From positions 160,165 through 224,164 of the forward strand of contig MJAN01000003.1 of the NCBI GenBank assembly GCA_001875255.1: a stretch of 64,000 nucleotides of DNA, read 5' to 3'. Numbering within the stretch: position 1 is the first letter of the stretch; each line of letters opens with the position of its first letter. The stretch is from Candidatus Sabulitectum silens (GTDB lineage Bacteria > Fermentibacterota > Fermentibacteria > Fermentibacterales > JCC-6). The notes under the pieces are model-generated. The model was not told where the DNA came from. It ran no database searches and worked only from the letters and a program-made list of their open reading frames with translations. This document shows positions 63,174 to 64,000 of this stretch, in pieces. A program made the translations under genes and the position numbers.

Positions 63174-64000
63174 CCTGTAATTCTCCTCTCATGGAGCTTT
63201 TTCATCACAAGGTAGGCCACCATGGCCGCCGGGGGAGGCTTCACGAACTCACCGGGATCGATCCCGGAGGAAAGGGACAGACCGGCGGGGCCGTAGACGG
63301 TGCCGGGCATACGTCTTATCAGACCGAACCGCAGCCTTTTCAGCCGGCTGCCGGCCATCTCACCCCACCGAACACCGTTCCTGAAAGCCTCTGTCATGCC
63401 CCTCATACCGGTTTCACCGTGCCAGGGGAAAATGTTCAGGGAGACCGGGATCCCCGCCCCGGCGGCGGCCCTTACCGCCCCTTCCAGTTCATCCACTCCG
63501 TAGTCCTTACCCATGAGCTCCAGCTGCTCCTGAGTTCCGCCATCCGGGGAGATGGAAACCCCGGCGCATCCGGATTCCGCCAGAAGACCTGCATACTTGT
63601 CGTCGAAACCCTTCGGGGTGTGGTAGGCCTCCCAGGTGAAATCCCCGGCGGCCTTCACCCCCATGGCAACCTCGATGCCCCTCTCCCTTGTGGAGTTAAG
63701 CACCGGGGCTATCAGGAAAAAATGTCCTGCTCCTGCGGATGCCAGGTTCAGCATGTCACCTGTAATGTCATCAATGGGGCGCTCCATTACGGTACCCCCG
63801 GAAATGGCCGGGTAGGAACAGTACCTGCACCGGAGGCCGCACCCCCGGTTCACCTCCACTCCGGTGGAAAGGTTTTCCTGAAATGAAAGGTATGGCCGGT
63901 AGTCCACCATATCCAGAGAAGGGGTGATCACTTTCCCCCCGCCGCCGTGGAAAAGGCCCCTTTCCCGGTTTTCCATCAGATTCCGGACAATTTCCTCGCC
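63170..64000 (-). CDS. Radical SAM protein (5' end beyond window)
   Basis: At least 276 aa; the frame stays open to the right edge (GEEIVRNL before the first ATG at 63976). The 4Fe-4S motif is GCGLRCRYCSYP; SAM-barrel strands include GCAGVSISPDGG and GIPVSLNIFPWHGETG. Position of the Cys motif about 45 residues into a chain that begins before the window suggests a B12-binding-type or similar N-terminal domain upstream, which cannot be seen. It is the first visible gene of the four-gene unit. Confidence 0.88.
   Translation of the reverse strand, partial: GEEIVRNLMENRERGLFHGGGGKVITPSLDMVDYRPYLSFQENLSTGVEVNRGCGLRCRYCSYPAISGGTVMERPIDDITGDMLNLASAGAGHFFLIAPVLNSTRERGIEVAMGVKAAGDFTWEAYHTPKGFDDKYAGLLAESGCAGVSISPDGGTQEQLELMGKDYGVDELEGAVRAAAGAGIPVSLNIFPWHGETGMRGMTEAFRNGVRWGEMAGSRLKRLRFGLIRRMPGTVYGPAGLSLSSGIDPGEFVKPPPAAMVAYLVMKKLHERRITG

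Noticed and set aside
1..64000. Programmed ribosomal frameshifting or a changed genetic code as explanation of the broken frames
   Set aside because: The shifts occur at many different sites without a shared slippery sequence, and clean genes read normally with the standard code.

Overview
The window reads as a chromosomal stretch of a fermentative, Gram-negative-type bacterium with roughly 58-60% G+C (estimated by eye). Evidence for an outer envelope and lipoprotein traffic: Lgt, LspA, a LolA/LolB-like lipoprotein and an outer-membrane beta-barrel candidate. Evidence for anaerobic fermentation: a HydABC-type [FeFe]-hydrogenase operon and a carbamate kinase. FG-GAP/VCBS secreted proteins, one with a C-terminal type IX-secretion-like sorting domain, point to the FCB side of the tree or a neighbouring candidate phylum. 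Fermentibacterota would fit, but this is a guess that a marker-gene tree must test. There is no rRNA, IS element, prophage or CRISPR array, and no stretch over 300 bases lacks a gene.

Nearly all genes lie on the minus strand in long, tightly packed runs, many joined by ATGA/GTGA/TTGA overlaps. From right to left, 22.7-0 kb is an information-processing and envelope block: tRNA-Val, thrS, infC, rpmI, rplT, a small coiled-coil gene, zapA, rny, ymdB, a polyprenyl synthase, dxs, nadK, recN, pgsA, smc, ftsY, an ABC ATPase, a GGDEF-STAND-TPR signalling protein, a DUF169 gene and hisS. At 22.8-24.2 kb two tandem secreted paralogues lie on the plus strand. The run 47.2-24.2 kb holds a PHP phosphoesterase, a small protein, a LolA/B-like lipoprotein, mreBCD, PBP2, rodA, lgt, comF, a membrane protein, dnaE, an outer-membrane protein, an M29 aminopeptidase, Trm112-like and DUF167 genes, a TPR protein, a PNP-like remnant, ileS, lspA and arcC.

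The right part is more accessory. It holds an HD hydrolase (+) facing an ankyrin protein (-), a hybrid histidine kinase running into an MgtC-like membrane protein, a tyrosine recombinase with altered catalytic residues (+), an FG-GAP protein with a sorting domain, a response regulator-hydC-hydB-hydA operon, an OsmC protein, a second FG-GAP protein with mobA, and a four-gene set (radical SAM, nucleotidyltransferase, methyltransferase, CDP-alcohol phosphatidyltransferase) that could build a polar lipid head group or polyol phosphodiester.

Main caveat: about one single-base frameshift per kilobase breaks most longer genes, including essential ones, while the conserved domains continue in the next frame. 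Where checked, the shifts sit at short homopolymers. I read this as uncorrected sequencing indels, not pseudogenes, and annotate each locus as one gene with the frame changes noted. Proteins quoted across a break are my joins. The best candidates for new biology are the GGDEF-STAND-TPR protein with altered P-loops, the histidine kinase-MgtC junction, the tyrosine recombinase with replaced catalytic residues, the PNP-like remnant beside a TPR protein, and the putative CDP-alcohol locus. I saw no convincing complete new defence system.
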